Shown here: positions 58,601 through 64,000 of the stretch, piece by piece
How positions within the stretch are numbered: the stretch's first letter is position 1
How the letters are laid out: each line of letters opens with the position of its first letter
Source: Paralichthys olivaceus
Lineage: Eukaryota > Chordata > Actinopteri > Pleuronectiformes > Paralichthyidae
Reading direction: 5' to 3'
Assembly: GCF_024713975.1 (NCBI RefSeq)
Contig: NC_091110.1
Location: forward strand, 1,550,001 to 1,614,000
DNA: 64,000 nt
Position numbers and translations under genes: made by a program
The notes under the pieces: model-generated
What the model was told of the DNA's origin: nothing
Seen by the model: only the letters and a program-made list of their open reading frames with translations
Database searches by the model: none

Positions 58601-60254
58601 AGCAAGTAGATCTTTTCATGTGATGAAGCGATGGACTTCTATTACGTGTGCTTATGCAACACAAGCTCATATGCATAGAGGTATATCTTTACTCAGTCTT
58701 GAGACATTCTAACATGACATTCTTCCTGTCAGCAAGTCTTCCCATCGTGAAGCTTGCCCATTATTCTTTCTCTCTGTCCACCTGGGCTTTGTGGGAATGG
58801 GGGACCAGCAGTTCACCAAACAGCCACAGAGACATGCATGAGTGCGAAACTCAAGGCTACTGTGGCAATGATGTTGACTAAATGGAAGATGTAACCATCT
58901 GTTGATTGACCACTTTAACCAGCAGCTCACAGACCTTCAACAAGCTATATCAATTGACTAATGCAGGTGGACTATGGAAACAATATGCATGTCAGAAACA
59001 TGTTACTAATGGACTGCTATCTGAATTTACCCACACACACCATCCAGCCAGTATGGCTTATATGAGAACAGAAACTCATGACTAGCATTAAGAGCTAGAC
59101 TAGTTCTAGCATTAAGGCAAGGTTTTAACTAACTTGTTGGGTAGAGTGATTTCTTTACATAGAAAGAACCATACATGTAGACACAGAAATACAAAAACGT
59201 GTTTAAAGAAAAGCATCATTTAGTCAATCAATAGCTACAGGGGAGAGTTGGCCTGTCTACCTGACATGGCTAATGACAAACTAGATTCACATCTTTTAAA
59301 AAGACAAGAAGTTACATTTAAGAACCATATACACATGGTTTAGGGGCTATGCCTAAAAGATAAATTGTCTCTTGAGTCAAGTAGATGAGACTTTCTTAAG
59401 AATTCAACAGCTTTGAAAAGGAAGACCCGAAAATAAACTAACAATTTAAATACAATGGCCCAATATAAGCATGTTGATTAGGGTTCAGATAGAGGGAGAG
59501 AGAAATATCATAGAAAGTCTGTATGCAATCAAGTGGACACCTTTCATTAAATTCATGCAACCCATATGCATAAATACAGAGCTTAACTAAGAAGGAATCA
59601 CATTAAAAACTCAATAAAACTAACTATTATTCACCAAAGTATTGTCAATCTGGATAGAGATTAGAATTAGTTCATCTCATTCAGCTGGAAGGCACATCCA
59701 TAAGGCTTCAGAAGGTGTTGCAAAGCATTCTGCATGGTTCTCTCCCAACATTTAAGGAAAACAACAGGGTGATTATTGCTGTATCACAACTTCAATTAAC
59801 TTAACAAGTATGACATCAAGGTATTCAATATTGTGAGAACAATATGATGATTGTACACGACTGGTTTGGAGCCTGAGAGAAATCAACTTTAACAAAAATG
59901 ACATTTTCATGAGGAAATTAGAAGTAACTAGAGCTACAAGAGAAGAATCCTGACATCTTGGAATAAATATCAAGAAAGGAGCAGAATGGGCAACCTTTTA
60001 GCCTCCACCCACCACAACCCATACATTCCTCCGTCACTTGTAGAGCATTTACACATGTCAACCAATTTTCTCTTCCTTCATTCAATTTGTATTACCAGCG
60101 TTGCTTCCACCAGTGGCTGTGTTTGTATTTACCGTCTCTGAAGTGTATGTGGTGCACCTTTAGGTGTGGATGGAACTGGGATGTATACATGTGTCTGCTC
60201 CCAGAAGCAGAGTGGGATGTGAGGCTTAAAAACGTGATGTTCTTCTCTGTGTGT
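55640..60254 (-). terminator. slc12a2: Probable slc12a2 3' UTR
   Basis: This is 4.6 kb of mostly unique AT-rich sequence directly downstream of the slc12a2 stop, largely free of the mobile elements seen elsewhere. A minus-strand AATAAA (TTTATT at 55650-55655) lies at its far end. It holds short (AT)n runs at 56,492-56,520 and 57,610-57,632. The real 3' end may be nearer the stop. No other gene is recognisable here. Confidence 0.4.

Positions 60255-64000
<3,746 letters not shown>

Overview
The window is vertebrate nuclear DNA, almost certainly from a ray-finned fish of the spiny-rayed (percomorph-like) kind. It has split genes with GT-AG introns, four recognisable vertebrate orthologues, and dense decayed teleost-type repeats: L2/Maui-like LINEs, tRNA-derived SINEs, hAT elements, Ty3/gypsy fragments and solo LTRs. 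There are no bacterial-style operons.

Layout. (1) 1-14.25 kb, + strand: complete mapkap1 (Sin1, the mTORC2 subunit). Eleven coding exons join to 1584 nt, or 527 codons plus stop. Introns carry a hAT element with a perfect 8-bp target duplication and a repeat family bearing oestrogen-response-element palindromes. (2) 14.3-23.7 kb: intergenic and repeat-rich. It has a 370-bp solo LTR, a tandem SINE pair, and an antisense L2-like LINE split by a second, 981-bp solo LTR. (3) 23.8-29.0 kb, - strand: ajm1 (apical junction component 1 homologue), a 1087-aa single coding exon with a probable 1.9-kb 3' UTR. A CpG-richer patch with a good minus-strand splice donor near 40.3 kb is a candidate ajm1 first exon or promoter. 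(4) 30-45.5 kb: gene-poor and repeat-rich, ending with an intronless, internally deleted, frameshifted copy of slc25a11 (mitochondrial 2-oxoglutarate/malate carrier). (5) 45.97-54.98 kb, + strand: minar2, three coding exons, 196 aa. Its 7.8-kb second intron is filled by a dead antisense Ty3/gypsy element, an L2 copy, a solo LTR and a SINE. (6) 55.6-64 kb, - strand: the last four coding exons and long 3' UTR of slc12a2 (NKCC1), running off the right edge. minar2 and slc12a2 converge tail to tail with a solo LTR between their poly(A) signals.

The four genes do not form a pathway: Sin1 is a kinase-complex scaffold, AJM1 a junction protein, MINAR2 a small membrane protein and NKCC1 an ion cotransporter. 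The strongest non-gene signals are solo LTRs with recognisable target duplications, the intact hAT insertion and the repeat-borne nuclear-receptor motifs. I found no convincing new multi-gene system.
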